From contig CAYGVI010000003.1 of NCBI GenBank assembly GCA_964353335.1, positions 1 through 64,000 on the forward strand: DNA of 64,000 nt, written 5' to 3'. Both the position numbers and the translations under genes were made by a program. Source of the DNA: JAWAAW01 sp964353335 (GTDB taxonomy: Archaea > Nanobdellota > Nanobdellia > Woesearchaeales > ARS49). Below are positions 45,800 through 53,682 of this stretch, piece by piece (position 1 is the stretch's first letter; the number at the start of each line of letters is the position of its first letter). The notes under the pieces were generated by a model. It saw nothing but the letters and a program-made list of their open reading frames with translations. It was not told where the DNA came from and did not search any database.

Positions 45800-46897
45800 T
45801 TAAAGCCCCTGGGGAATATCGTTATTGTATCCGGCAGGAACAATGATTCTATCCTGCGGGACAATCGCGCCATTGTAAAAGTTCATTTGCGGCGGGTTGA
45901 TAGAAGGCAGTGCTCCTGAATGGTTTCCTGGATTGCTTGTCAGTTGGAATCTTGCTGCACTTTTCATTCCTGCAAGAAGTTCTGCCCTTGTTGTGTTGTC
46001 AAGATTCGGGTTTGCCTCGATATTGTAAGTCAATACCTGATAAGCCACAATGTTCCAGAGGTTAAACATTGCGAATACTCTTTCCTCAAGCCCCACATCT
46101 GTCTCGATGATTGGCGACGGGTTTACTGCCTTTCCCCAAACAATATTTCTGCGGGGTGCATAATAATTCACGAACTCATTGGCTTTATCTTCAAAGATTC
46201 GCGGATATTCAACAAGCCCCCTGTGCGCCTCTGCAAACTGCCCATTTGTCTCATTAAGGGCAAGAAGCGCGGCTATTGCGCCGTAATTATGCACATCCCA
46301 GCTTCCAAAATCATTCCAGTCAAGCAGGTCAAGCTTCTGGCCGTGTGATATTGCGAAAAGAAGGTAATTTGTGTCTTTCGCGAATTGTGGAAAATGCACA
46401 TTTGCCATTGTGCTGAGCCTGTATGCCTCAAGCTCTGCAGGTTTTTCATCTTCAGGAGCGAACCAGTGGCCTAATTCGTGGCTGAAACATTCAAAGTGCC
46501 TGAATGGCTCTGTGGTGTTTGCCATTAAAATCTGAAGCTTTTCAATTTCCTTTTCCCTGAGCCAGCCAAATTCAGAGCGGGATTCAGTGTTATACTGCCC
46601 CAGGTCGCCATTGGACAGTTCATCCATGTATTGCACGCAAATGTGCCTGTTTATGCCAACACCGTGCTCTGCGCAAAAAGTTTCATTCAGCAGGTCAGAA
46701 AGTTCAGAATCATATTGTGTGACAGGGCTGCGGTCCATGATTCCGCCCTGGTTGAAATAAGCAGCAGTTGTCGGAAGAATGCTGCCGTCAACTGGCACAG
46801 CAACTTTTGCGCCCTCACATTCGTAAATCTGGGCGCATCCTTTTGACAGGAAAGCGCCTGCAAGCGCACCAAGCAGCAATCTTCTCCGTCCCACCAT
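45800..46897 (-). CDS. Secreted HExxH zinc metalloprotease-like protein (365 aa)
   Basis: The preferred start (46897) gives an N-terminus MVGRRRLLLGALAGAFLSKGCAQ, a signal peptide with a twin-arginine-like motif and a Cys after the hydrophobic core, suggesting export and possibly a lipid anchor. The core motif FSHELGHWFAPEDEKPAELEAY has HExxH plus a downstream Glu, typical of gluzincin-type zinc peptidases. The rest is rich in aromatic residues and carries several N-x-S/T sites. The family is not otherwise recognised. Longer in-frame starts would run into the divergent helicase gene and are rejected; a TATA box 27 nt upstream supports a leaderless start. Confidence 0.7.
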   Translation of the reverse strand: MVGRRRLLLGALAGAFLSKGCAQIYECEGAKVAVPVDGSILPTTAAYFNQGGIMDRSPVTQYDSELSDLLNETFCAEHGVGINRHICVQYMDELSNGDLGQYNTESRSEFGWLREKEIEKLQILMANTTEPFRHFECFSHELGHWFAPEDEKPAELEAYRLSTMANVHFPQFAKDTNYLLFAISHGQKLDLLDWNDFGSWDVHNYGAIAALLALNETNGQFAEAHRGLVEYPRIFEDKANEFVNYYAPRRNIVWGKAVNPSPIIETDVGLEERVFAMFNLWNIVAYQVLTYNIEANPNLDNTTRAELLAGMKSAARFQLTSNPGNHSGALPSINPPQMNFYNGAIVPQDRIIVPAGYNNDIPQGL

Positions 46898-46918
46898 CAC
46901 ACAGGTTATTAGTGCAAT

Positions 46919-46930
46919 GCTTTTAAATAT
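46919..46930. promoter_or_regulatory. Shared symmetric TATA box of metalloprotease and helicase genes
   Basis: The palindromic core TTTAAA (46922-46927) is centred at 46924.5, and the two divergent start codons (46897 minus, 46953 plus) are each about 28 nt from that centre. One TATA box could serve both leaderless transcripts. Confidence 0.6.
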
Positions 46931-46952
46931 TCGGAACAAACAGGCAAGGAAT

Positions 46953-48482
46953 ATGGGGAATCTTGTCAAAGTTGAGCCTCTTGCTGCAGAGCCTGCAATA
47001 AACCTGGCTCTTGACACTCTCGCCAAGAACAAGCAGGCATTTGTTTTTGTAAATACAAAGCGCTCTGCTGAGAAGACAGCAGAGGATATTGCGAAAAAAT
47101 CAAAGTTTGAGACAGAGCACACAATCGAACTCTCTGAAAAAATCCTAAAAGTCCTTCAAAAGCCAACCCAGCAGTGTGAGCGGCTTGCAAAATGCGTGAA
47201 AAAAGCCATTGCATTTCACCACGCAGGGCTTCATTCAAAGCAAAAAGAGCTTATTGAGGAGCATTTCCGCAATGGCACAATAAAAATCATCTGCTGCACC
47301 CCGACTTTGGCTGCAGGAGTTGACCTTCCTGCTTTCAGGACAATAATAAGAGACGTAAAGCGCTTCTCAGGCCACGGAATGGTTAACATTCCTGTGCTTG
47401 AATTCCACCAGATGGCTGGCAGGGCTGGAAGGCCGAGCTTTGACCCATATGGTGAGGCAATTGTGGTCGCGTCAAGCGAGGGAGAGAAAGACGCACTGTT
47501 TGAGCAATATGTGCGTGGAATGCCAGAGGACATTTATTCCAAGCTCGCAGTTGAGCCTGTGCTGAGGACTTATGTGCTTTCGCTTATCGCTGCAAAAGTT
47601 GTGCAGTCCAAAGACCAGGTTTTGGAGTTTTTCAGCAGGACTTTCTGGGCTCACCAGTTCAAGGACATGAAAAATCTCAACAAAATCATTGAGAAAATGC
47701 TTTTGATGCTGGAAGACTGGGAATTCCTTCAGCAAATCGATAATACTTACAGGGCAACAGTCCTTGGAAAGCGCATTGCAGAGCTTTACATTGACCCTTT
47801 GACAGCCCATCAGTTTGCCATTGGCGTTGACAAGGCAGCTAACACCAAGCCAATTCCTATTGCGTGGCTGCATCTTATCAGCTGCACTCTTGAAATGCGC
47901 CCCCATCTGAGGGTCAGGGCAAAGGAATATGACGAAATGCAGGAAAAGCTCGCACTGTATTCCTCTTCTTTTCTTATGGCAGAGCCGTCAATGTTTGAGC
48001 CTGATTTTGAGGAGTATTTGCACGGCTTGAAGACAGGGCTGATGCTGCAGGAGTGGATGGATGAAAAAGACGAGGAATTCCTTTATGAGCATTATGACAT
48101 CCGCCCTGGTGAAACTCGGGCAAAGCTCACAACAGGAGACTGGCTTTTGTACGCTCTTGGCGAAATCGCGCGGATAAGGCAGCACATGGAACTGCTTAAG
48201 GAAATCCAGAAAATGCGATTCCGCCTGAGATACGGAGTCCGCGAGGAGCTTCTTGCACTGCTCCGGCTTGAAGGCATTGGAAGAATGCGCGCAAGGACGC
48301 TTTTCCGCGCAGGAATAAAGGACTTGGGCGACGTTAGAAAGGCAGAGCTTGGCAGGCTTGAGCAGATTCTTGGCAAAAAAATAGCCGCGAGCATAAAAAA
48401 ACAGGTCGGAGAAAACGTCCCAGAGGGCTTTGACCTCCCAGAGCCGGAAAACAGCAAATTCTCGCAGTATGAGAAGGAATGA
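46953..48482 (+). CDS. Hel308/Ski2-like helicase lacking the first RecA domain (509 aa)
   Basis: The product starts at the second RecA domain (KQAFVFVNTKRSAEKTAEDIAKK) and contains the conserved motifs AFHHAGL, CTPTLAAGVDLPAF and QMAGRAGRP, then the winged-helix, ratchet and C-terminal helix-hairpin-helix regions (LRLEGIGRMRARTLFRAGI). Normal Hel308 is about 700-750 residues; the Walker A/GKT and DEAH-containing first domain (about 200 residues) is missing. Upstream DNA is the promoter and the divergent protease gene, so the missing part is not adjacent. The start at 46953 lies about 28 nt after a TATA box. Either a split helicase with its first half elsewhere, or an inactive remnant; the intact frame and promoter favour expression. 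Confidence 0.8.
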   Translation: MGNLVKVEPLAAEPAINLALDTLAKNKQAFVFVNTKRSAEKTAEDIAKKSKFETEHTIELSEKILKVLQKPTQQCERLAKCVKKAIAFHHAGLHSKQKELIEEHFRNGTIKIICCTPTLAAGVDLPAFRTIIRDVKRFSGHGMVNIPVLEFHQMAGRAGRPSFDPYGEAIVVASSEGEKDALFEQYVRGMPEDIYSKLAVEPVLRTYVLSLIAAKVVQSKDQVLEFFSRTFWAHQFKDMKNLNKIIEKMLLMLEDWEFLQQIDNTYRATVLGKRIAELYIDPLTAHQFAIGVDKAANTKPIPIAWLHLISCTLEMRPHLRVRAKEYDEMQEKLALYSSSFLMAEPSMFEPDFEEYLHGLKTGLMLQEWMDEKDEEFLYEHYDIRPGETRAKLTTGDWLLYALGEIARIRQHMELLKEIQKMRFRLRYGVREELLALLRLEGIGRMRARTLFRAGIKDLGDVRKAELGRLEQILGKKIAASIKKQVGENVPEGFDLPEPENSKFSQYEKE

Positions 48483-48484
48483 AT

Positions 48485-48940
48485 TTATTTCAGCGCCTGT
48501 TCAAGGCTTGTGAGAATGTCTTCCTTTTTAATGTTTGAATTTGCAGGGTCAAAGCTTTGCGCTGTGACTCTTGCATTGGCATATCCTGCCTCCTGGAGCT
48601 GGTGCCTGAGGACTTCATCAACCGCTTTGCAGTCGTCAAGCCCTGCAACTCTTATGACCATGAAATACTTTCTGTCTTCCCTTGCCTTGACGTCAAAAGC
48701 AATCCTTTTTCCATCTTTCTGAATCTGCAAATTGTCAATTAAATCCTTGAGTTCTGCCAGTGTTTTTTCGCGGCTATCCCCTGCAAGGTATGATTTTGGA
48801 ATCTCCAGAAGGACAACCCCTAATGGCATTTTTGCGTGTCTTGCCTTTGAGATGTATTCGTCAAGCGTCTGGTCCCTGAAATATTCCCCTTTCAGGTATT
48901 TTGTTGCCTGGTCAAACCTTGGGTCTGGAAGCTCTGTCAT
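48485..48940 (-). CDS. Degenerate GGDEF-like protein (151 aa)
   Basis: It overlaps the stop of the upstream GGDEF gene by 4 bases (ATGA). Secondary-structure order and scattered residues follow a GGDEF domain: Y-x-SKARHAKMPLGVVLLEIP resembles the first strand region, and DRKYFMVIRVAGLDDCKAVDEVL sits where GGEEF and the following helix occur in its neighbour, with ARVTAQSFDP in place of the VTISAGVAQYNP strand. The signature and metal-binding Asp are absent, so it is unlikely to make c-di-GMP; it may be a binding or regulatory partner. This relationship is inference from pattern, not a clear match. Confidence 0.5.
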   Translation of the reverse strand: MTELPDPRFDQATKYLKGEYFRDQTLDEYISKARHAKMPLGVVLLEIPKSYLAGDSREKTLAELKDLIDNLQIQKDGKRIAFDVKAREDRKYFMVIRVAGLDDCKAVDEVLRHQLQEAGYANARVTAQSFDPANSNIKKEDILTSLEQALK

Positions 48941-50019
48941 TTTTCTTTCTCCTTTCTGTAAATTACGGTTGTATTTAAAGGTGCGGAAGGCGGGTCTTCT
49001 GTGAAATATTCAAGCCAGGAGTCTGTAAGCCCAAACATTTTCTTGATTGCCTCTTTTCCTACGGCAGGCATCATCTGGCGTGTTATGTTCCTGAGCCCTG
49101 AAACGCTGACAACCTTATTTCTTCCTGATTCCTTTGCCGCGTACATGCACCTGTCGGCAAGGGGAAAGAGCTTAACCTTGTCATGGGGGTTATACTGGGC
49201 GACACCTGCGCTGATTGTGACAGGAATAGTTTTTTCTTCGTAAACAAATGAATGGGTTTCAATTGCGCGCCTTACTCTTTCAGCAAGAATCTCTGCACCG
49301 TGCTCTTCTGTTTCAGGCAAAAGGAAGGCAAATTCCTCGCCTCCGTATTTTGCAAAAGTGTCTGCTTCAGGGCGCAGCATGATTTTGCTTGCAGTCTGCG
49401 CAAGCTCCCTGAGCACATAGTCCCCTGCCTCGTGCCCCAGCGCAGGGGCGTCATTTATTTTCTTGAAGTGGTCAGCGTCAATGACAATGATTGAAAGCGG
49501 CCTTCCATATCTCTCTGCCTGCAGGATTTCACTGGCGTATTTTTCCCTGAAATAACGTCCGTTGCGGCAGTCTGTAAGGTCATCAGTTATGGCAAGCGCG
49601 AAATATTCCTTGGCCTTCAGGTCTAATGTTTGCACGCGCTTTAATGCTGTGACAGATGCTTCAACAAGGCTTTTTTCTGCCTTGTCGCTTGCGCGGTTGT
49701 TAAGGATGTTCTGCACGACAAGGGCAAGTGTTGACTGGGCGTTCTGTATTGCGCTTAATCTCAAGGAATCATCTGTTTCGCACAGCGGGTTCTTTAGGAC
49801 TGCGTAAGCATTGCTAAGAGCATCGTATAAAGACTGCTTGTCACGGGCAACATAAGGCGGAAATGAATTAACAAGCGCTTCTATTGTTTCAGAAGTCCAT
49901 TTTCTGGCGAGCCTGTAAAAACGGTCAGGAGTAATGGTAGAAAGCTTCCTGAGATTCGAGAGCTCACTGTACTTCTGAGTAACTCCAACCCTTTTGGTAT
50001 AACTAGTCTTGTCCCCCAT
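48937..50019 (-). CDS. GGDEF-domain protein, candidate diguanylate cyclase (360 aa)
   Basis: Residues 1-140 form an uncharacterised helical region without membrane segments. Residues about 141-330 are a GGDEF domain: ITDDLTDCRNGRYF, LSIIVIDADHFKKIND with metal-binding Asp181, then the signature YGGEEF (226-230) and the strand VTISAGVAQYNP. The ND-to-GH spacing has two extra residues (NDAPALGHEAGD). The position of the inhibitory RxxD site reads PEAD, so product inhibition of the usual type is doubtful. Such domains make c-di-GMP from two GTP; they are uncommon in archaea, and no EAL or HD-GYP domain is visible here. A TATA box at 50042-50052 fits a leaderless start. The last 20-30 residues have no match. 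The gene is coupled to the degenerate partner downstream. Confidence 0.85.
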   Translation of the reverse strand: MGDKTSYTKRVGVTQKYSELSNLRKLSTITPDRFYRLARKWTSETIEALVNSFPPYVARDKQSLYDALSNAYAVLKNPLCETDDSLRLSAIQNAQSTLALVVQNILNNRASDKAEKSLVEASVTALKRVQTLDLKAKEYFALAITDDLTDCRNGRYFREKYASEILQAERYGRPLSIIVIDADHFKKINDAPALGHEAGDYVLRELAQTASKIMLRPEADTFAKYGGEEFAFLLPETEEHGAEILAERVRRAIETHSFVYEEKTIPVTISAGVAQYNPHDKVKLFPLADRCMYAAKESGRNKVVSVSGLRNITRQMMPAVGKEAIKKMFGLTDSWLEYFTEDPPSAPLNTTVIYRKEKEK

Positions 50020-50041
50020 ACCGACGATAAACGTAAAATGA

Positions 50042-50052
50042 GTATATAAAGC
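50042..50052 (-). promoter_or_regulatory. TATA box for the GGDEF gene pair
   Basis: On the minus strand the box reads GCTTTATATAC, about 28 nt before the ATG at 50019, consistent with a leaderless transcript. Confidence 0.6.
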
Positions 50053-50120
50053 TTTCGGTATTTAACTACTAATTAGTAGCAACATTATTATAGGTACTAT
50101 GCATCAATACTGAACAGAAG

Positions 50121-50130
50121 CTATTTAAAC
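50121..50130 (+). promoter_or_regulatory. TATA box for tRNA-Arg
   Basis: CTATTTAAAC lies about 28 nt before the tRNA 5' end at 50154. Confidence 0.55.
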
Positions 50131-50153
50131 CCGCATTAGTAAAATAGTATTAT

Positions 50154-50226
50154 GCTCCTGTAGGCTAGCTTGGATAGACTGGCGGGTTGCGGTCCCGTCG
50201 ACCGGAGTTCAAATCTCCGCAGGAGC
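50154..50226 (+). tRNA. tRNA-Arg (GCG anticodon)
   Basis: Acceptor stem GCTCCTG pairs with CAGGAGC; the anticodon arm GCGGG-TTGCGGT-CCCGT has GCG at 34-36; the T arm is CGGAG-TTCAAAT-CTCCG. The gene ends at the acceptor C in this alignment (discriminator G at 50227). The D arm pairs poorly by eye. It is followed by a trailer with copies of its own 3' end. Confidence 0.9.
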
Positions 50227-50287
50227 GTCAGATCCTGCGGGCTCGCTGATTCGCAAATCAGCCGCTGTCCGCAGGAGCGTATTTTTT
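50227..50287 (+). repeat. tRNA-Arg trailer: inverted plus direct copy of the tRNA 3' end, then T-tract
   Basis: The 13-mer TCCGCAGGAGCGT at the tRNA 3' end (50216-50228) recurs exactly at 50268-50280. Between them lies an inverted copy, TCCTGCGG (50233-50240), complementary to CCGCAGGA in either copy, and an inner hairpin GCTGATT/AATCAGC (about 50245-50262). The block ends in TTTTTT (50282-50287). Confidence 0.75.
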
Positions 50288-50325
50288 CTTATAAATGAAG
50301 AACTAAAACCGGCGACAGTCCCTAA

Positions 50326-50335
50326 GTTTTATAAG
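50326..50335 (+). promoter_or_regulatory. TATA box for the IMP cyclohydrolase gene
   Basis: GTTTTATAAG; transcription about 27 nt downstream (near 50358) excludes the ATG at 50342 and supports the ATG at 50396, which has GGGGGAT in front of it. Confidence 0.6.
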
Positions 50336-50395
50336 CATAAGATGCCTGCGTTTAGCAAGGTGGTGAGAGAATCACCTAGAATGTGGGGGATTAAA

Positions 50396-51190
50396 ATGGC
50401 AACACTAACTGAAATTGCAGAAACAAATGTAAGAGAGCATTTGAAAGACAATCCCTGCAGGGGAATTGTTGTTGGCCTGGACAAATCTGGAAAACAAGTG
50501 CAAATTTCCTGGATTATGGGAAGAAGTGAGAACAGCCAAAATAGAGTCTATGTTGTTGAAAATGGAATATTAAAAACAGAACCAGCAGACCCGTCTAAGG
50601 TTCAAGATGCGAGCTTGATAATCTACAATGTGATGCGCGCCTGTGGAAATGCGCATATTGTTTCAAATGGAGACCAAACAGATACCGCTTGTGCCGGAAT
50701 GAATAAGGAGTATTTGTCATTTTTTGATGCTCTGTGTAGAAGGTGCTGCGAACCAGATGCTCCAAATTTCACCCCAAGAATAACAGGGGCCCAGGATTCA
50801 AGCATGCCTTATGTCGTATGTTTATCCCTATTGAAAGCAGACCCTTTTGCAAAAGCAGATTGGATTGAAACAGATGCAAGAATCAAACAAGGCAGCACAG
50901 AAGCGCAAAAACACCACAAGCAGGCATTTCTTACAATACGCGACGAATTTAAGAGAGCAGTAGAGCCTGGTTTTGGTTATATGCTCACGACATATATGCC
51001 TGGAAGCAAAGAACTTCCATCATTCAAGGGCGAACCGCTTCTTGTTCCTATAAGGGGAAGCCTGGAAGAGGCTATGCAATATTTTTGGAATGCTCTTGAA
51101 CCTGCATTCAGGGTTGCAGTTGGAGGAAAAGAAATTTCTTCTTCCGAATCTCGTTATGCTGAACCCATAAACAGGTTTGCAAAGAAGTAA
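50396..51190 (+). CDS. IMP cyclohydrolase-like protein (bacterial PurO-like type)
   Basis: The 264-residue product carries the family phrases NPCRGIVVGLDKSGK, WIMGRSENSQNRVYVV, DPSKVQDASLIIYNVMR, HIVSNGDQTDT, EPDAPNFTPRITG and MLTTYMPGSKELPSFKGEP. Enzymes of this family close FAICAR to IMP, the last step of purine synthesis, in the cytoplasm. The long form with SENSQNR and LPSFKGEP resembles the bacterial relatives more than the short methanogen PurO, so transfer from bacteria is possible. No other purine gene is nearby. I use the ATG at 50396 because of the TATA position and GGGGG ribosome site; 50342 and 50381 are in-frame alternatives. Confidence 0.8.
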   Translation: MATLTEIAETNVREHLKDNPCRGIVVGLDKSGKQVQISWIMGRSENSQNRVYVVENGILKTEPADPSKVQDASLIIYNVMRACGNAHIVSNGDQTDTACAGMNKEYLSFFDALCRRCCEPDAPNFTPRITGAQDSSMPYVVCLSLLKADPFAKADWIETDARIKQGSTEAQKHHKQAFLTIRDEFKRAVEPGFGYMLTTYMPGSKELPSFKGEPLLVPIRGSLEEAMQYFWNALEPAFRVAVGGKEISSSESRYAEPINRFAKK

Positions 51191-51220
51191 ACAGGTCCAA
51201 ACTGCAAAAGGCGAGCACAT

Positions 51221-52993
51221 TCAATTATTCCTTCCTCTCTGCTCGTCATACAGCTTTCTCACGTCTTCAACTGTGCTGATTTCCTCTGGGCTCCGGTCTT
51301 CCCTTAATTTCACAAACCTCGGAAAACGCAAGGCATATCCAGAACTATAACTTGGAGACGCCTGTATTTCCTCGTAATTAACCTCGATGACTATGAACGG
51401 CTTGACCTTGATTTCCTTGCCCAAATCATGCGTAATCAAGGGAACGAGTAAGTCAGAAAGCTGTTTGAATGAAACTCCTTCTTCCTCTTTTTCCTTTATT
51501 CCGGTTCCAACGCGGCCAATCTCGACATAGTCTCCTGTATCAGTGTCGCGCACAGCAATTACAAAGCTGGCAAACCATTCTGAGCGCTTTCCTTCGCCTT
51601 TCTCTGCTCCGACGATAACTACGTCAAGGGGCTCCATTACTGGCTTTATTTTCATTCCGTAGCCAACTCTAAGCCCTGGCTTGTAAATTCCTGCGAGGTT
51701 TTTCATCATCATTCCCTCATTGCCTGCCGCAAGGGACTTCTGGTAGAACTGGTCTGCCTCTTCTGGTGTTGAGACAAGCTGTTGTATTGCAGGGTGTATT
51801 TTGTTCGGAACAACATTCACGATTTTCTCGACGAGCTTTCTTCTTTCTGCAAAAGGCTCTTTCAGATAGTTTTTGCCTTCGTAATACAAAACATCAAAGA
51901 TATTGACTTCAACAGGGAACTGCTTGGCTAATTCCTCTATCTCATATTTGCGCTTTATCCTTTGTGAAATTCCCTGGAATGGCAGGTATTTTCCTGTTTT
52001 CAAATCAATGCCAACTGCTTCCCCTTCAATTATGTAGCTCTCTCCGCTAATATTCTTCTCAATTCGTTCAACAACATCAGGGAATTGCGTCGTGACATTC
52101 TCCAAACGGCGTGTAAACAGCGTTATTTTTCCCTTGTGCTTGTGTATCTGCATCAGGAATCCGTCGTATTTGTACTCTGCTGCAGCTGGCTTTCCAACTG
52201 TTTCAAATGCGTCAGGGATGTCCTTTGCCTTCTGGTACATCATCACCTTGACTGGCCTTCCTGGCTCCAAAGAAATGTCTTTTAATTCCTCAAGCCCGCC
52301 TTTCCTGACAGCAGCGGCAACCAGGGCAAAGTCATTTGCAATGTCAATCGCCTCCTGCACTGCGCCCACTGTCTTTGCATACGGCTCGCGGTTGTCGTCG
52401 GGTAAAACCAAATCATTCTTCTCAGCATCATATTTTATCCCAAGCTTTTCTCCGAAAGAAGACCAGACAATCGCGTCCCTGAGAGTGCCCTCGCCAAGCC
52501 CGATGCGCAGCTCTGCAAGCACTGTGCGCACAAGGTATTTTGCTTCCTCTGGCGTTGCGCTTGTCAGTAATTCTGCAAACAATGCGAGCTTCTTGTCAAC
52601 TGTGCCGTGCCCTTCCTGGCCTGCGAGCTTTATGATGTTGTCAAAGACCTTTTTCGTTGTCAGTTCCTGTGAGAAAAGCGTTGCCTGTGTCTTTTTTCCT
52701 ATGAGCGCCTCTGCTGTCTGGCCCAAATCACCTGTCTTGTTCCAGCTCTCCTCAACTTTGTCCTGCGCACTCCCTGTTGCCAAAGCAATCGCCTTGAGCA
52801 AAAGCTGTGTTGACATGCCGAGTTCGCGCGAATCCCACTGCGGAAACACCCTTCCCTGCAGCAGGAGCATTACGTGCCCGAGCTCGCCCGCAGGTATCTT
52901 TGAGATAAAGCCTGACAGAATTGATGTTTTTTCCAGCCTTTTGGTTGTTTTTTCCAGCAGGCTGTACACCCCCACAAGAGCGCTGTACTTCAT
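51221..52993 (-). CDS. lig: ATP-dependent DNA ligase (archaeal type, 590 aa)
   Basis: The product has the order of archaeal ligases: an N-terminal helical DNA-binding domain, then the adenylation domain with the nucleotide-attachment motif AAEYKYDGFLMQIH (Lys275 from the chosen start), FTRRLENVTTQFPDVV, YIIEGEAVGID, and AGNEGMMMKNL, followed by an OB-fold part with the motif GYALRFPRFVKLREDRSPEE. It seals nicks during replication and repair, forming an enzyme-AMP intermediate. Length is normal (about 560-600). The ATG at 52993 lies 27 nt from a palindromic TTTTAAAA box shared with the divergent nitroreductase; an upstream ATG at 53002 is an alternative. Confidence 0.95.
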   Translation of the reverse strand: MKYSALVGVYSLLEKTTKRLEKTSILSGFISKIPAGELGHVMLLLQGRVFPQWDSRELGMSTQLLLKAIALATGSAQDKVEESWNKTGDLGQTAEALIGKKTQATLFSQELTTKKVFDNIIKLAGQEGHGTVDKKLALFAELLTSATPEEAKYLVRTVLAELRIGLGEGTLRDAIVWSSFGEKLGIKYDAEKNDLVLPDDNREPYAKTVGAVQEAIDIANDFALVAAAVRKGGLEELKDISLEPGRPVKVMMYQKAKDIPDAFETVGKPAAAEYKYDGFLMQIHKHKGKITLFTRRLENVTTQFPDVVERIEKNISGESYIIEGEAVGIDLKTGKYLPFQGISQRIKRKYEIEELAKQFPVEVNIFDVLYYEGKNYLKEPFAERRKLVEKIVNVVPNKIHPAIQQLVSTPEEADQFYQKSLAAGNEGMMMKNLAGIYKPGLRVGYGMKIKPVMEPLDVVIVGAEKGEGKRSEWFASFVIAVRDTDTGDYVEIGRVGTGIKEKEEEGVSFKQLSDLLVPLITHDLGKEIKVKPFIVIEVNYEEIQASPSYSSGYALRFPRFVKLREDRSPEEISTVEDVRKLYDEQRGRNN

Positions 52994-53000
52994 AGAAAAC

Positions 53001-53024
53001 ATTATATAGGCATTCCTTTTAAAA
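53001..53024. promoter_or_regulatory. Divergent promoter between DNA ligase and nitroreductase genes
   Basis: The palindrome TTTTAAAA (53017-53024) is centred 27 nt from both start codons (52993 minus, 53047 plus). A second box, ATTATATAGG (from 53001), could instead serve the plus-strand gene, whose GAGGAG ribosome site at 53038-53043 implies a short leader. Confidence 0.5.
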
Positions 53025-53046
53025 TCTTCTTAGAAAAGAGGAGAAT

Positions 53047-53682
53047 ATGGAAACACAGGAATGCATTGAATCGCGCAGGAGCTGCAGGCTTTATCTTGAC
53101 ATCCCTGTCGAGTTTGAGAAATTAGGAAACATACTCAATGCAGGCAGGGTTGCTCCAAGCGCGGGAAATTTGCAGGACTGGCGGTTTGTCCTTGTCACAG
53201 AGGAAGTGATGAGAAAGCAGCTGGCAGAGGCATCGATGAAGCAGTACTGGATGGAAAAAGCCCCTGTGCACATTGTGGTTGTAAGCACTCCTGAAAAAGA
53301 CGAGCGCATGTATGGCAAGCGCGGCATGGAGCTTTACACCCTGCAAAACTGCGCGGCTGCAACAATGAGCATGCTCCTCTCTGCCCACGACCAGGGGCTT
53401 GGCTCGTGCTGGGTGGGCGCGTTTGAGGAGGGTATGGTCAGGAGGGCTTTGCAGATGCCTGACAATGCAAAGCCTGTCGCGATAATCACAATCGGCTATC
53501 CTGATGAGGAGCCTGCAAGGACACCCAAGTTCGCAATAGACAATGTGACATTTGTCGAGCGGTGGGGCAGCAGGATAAAGGACTTTGCTGCATTTGTCGG
53601 CTACTACTCAAGCCACGTCGCAAAGACAACAGCATACGCCCAGGAAGCGATTGGAAGATTCTTGGAGAAATGGAGCAAATAA
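53047..53682 (+). CDS. Nitroreductase family FMN-dependent oxidoreductase (211 aa)
   Basis: Family features are an N-terminal ESRRSCRLYLD (the RRSxR phosphate-binding region of FMN), APSAGNLQDWRFVLV, a helix around YTLQNCAAATMSMLLSAHDQGLGSCWVG, and AIITIGYPDEEP. Enzymes of this group use NAD(P)H and FMN to reduce nitro groups, quinones or flavins; the actual substrate is unknown. A strong GAGGAG ribosome site precedes the ATG by 3 nt of spacer. The last about 45 residues extend past the usual end of the domain. Confidence 0.85.
   Translation: METQECIESRRSCRLYLDIPVEFEKLGNILNAGRVAPSAGNLQDWRFVLVTEEVMRKQLAEASMKQYWMEKAPVHIVVVSTPEKDERMYGKRGMELYTLQNCAAATMSMLLSAHDQGLGSCWVGAFEEGMVRRALQMPDNAKPVAIITIGYPDEEPARTPKFAIDNVTFVERWGSRIKDFAAFVGYYSSHVAKTTAYAQEAIGRFLEKWSK

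Noticed and set aside
46898..47122. 75-codon extension of the metalloprotease
   Set aside because: It would overlap the divergent helicase gene and the shared promoter; the signal peptide begins at 46897.
52092..53009. 305-codon forward frame opposite DNA ligase
   Set aside because: The ligase on the other strand has all nucleotidyltransferase motifs; the forward frame is Ser-rich shadow sequence.
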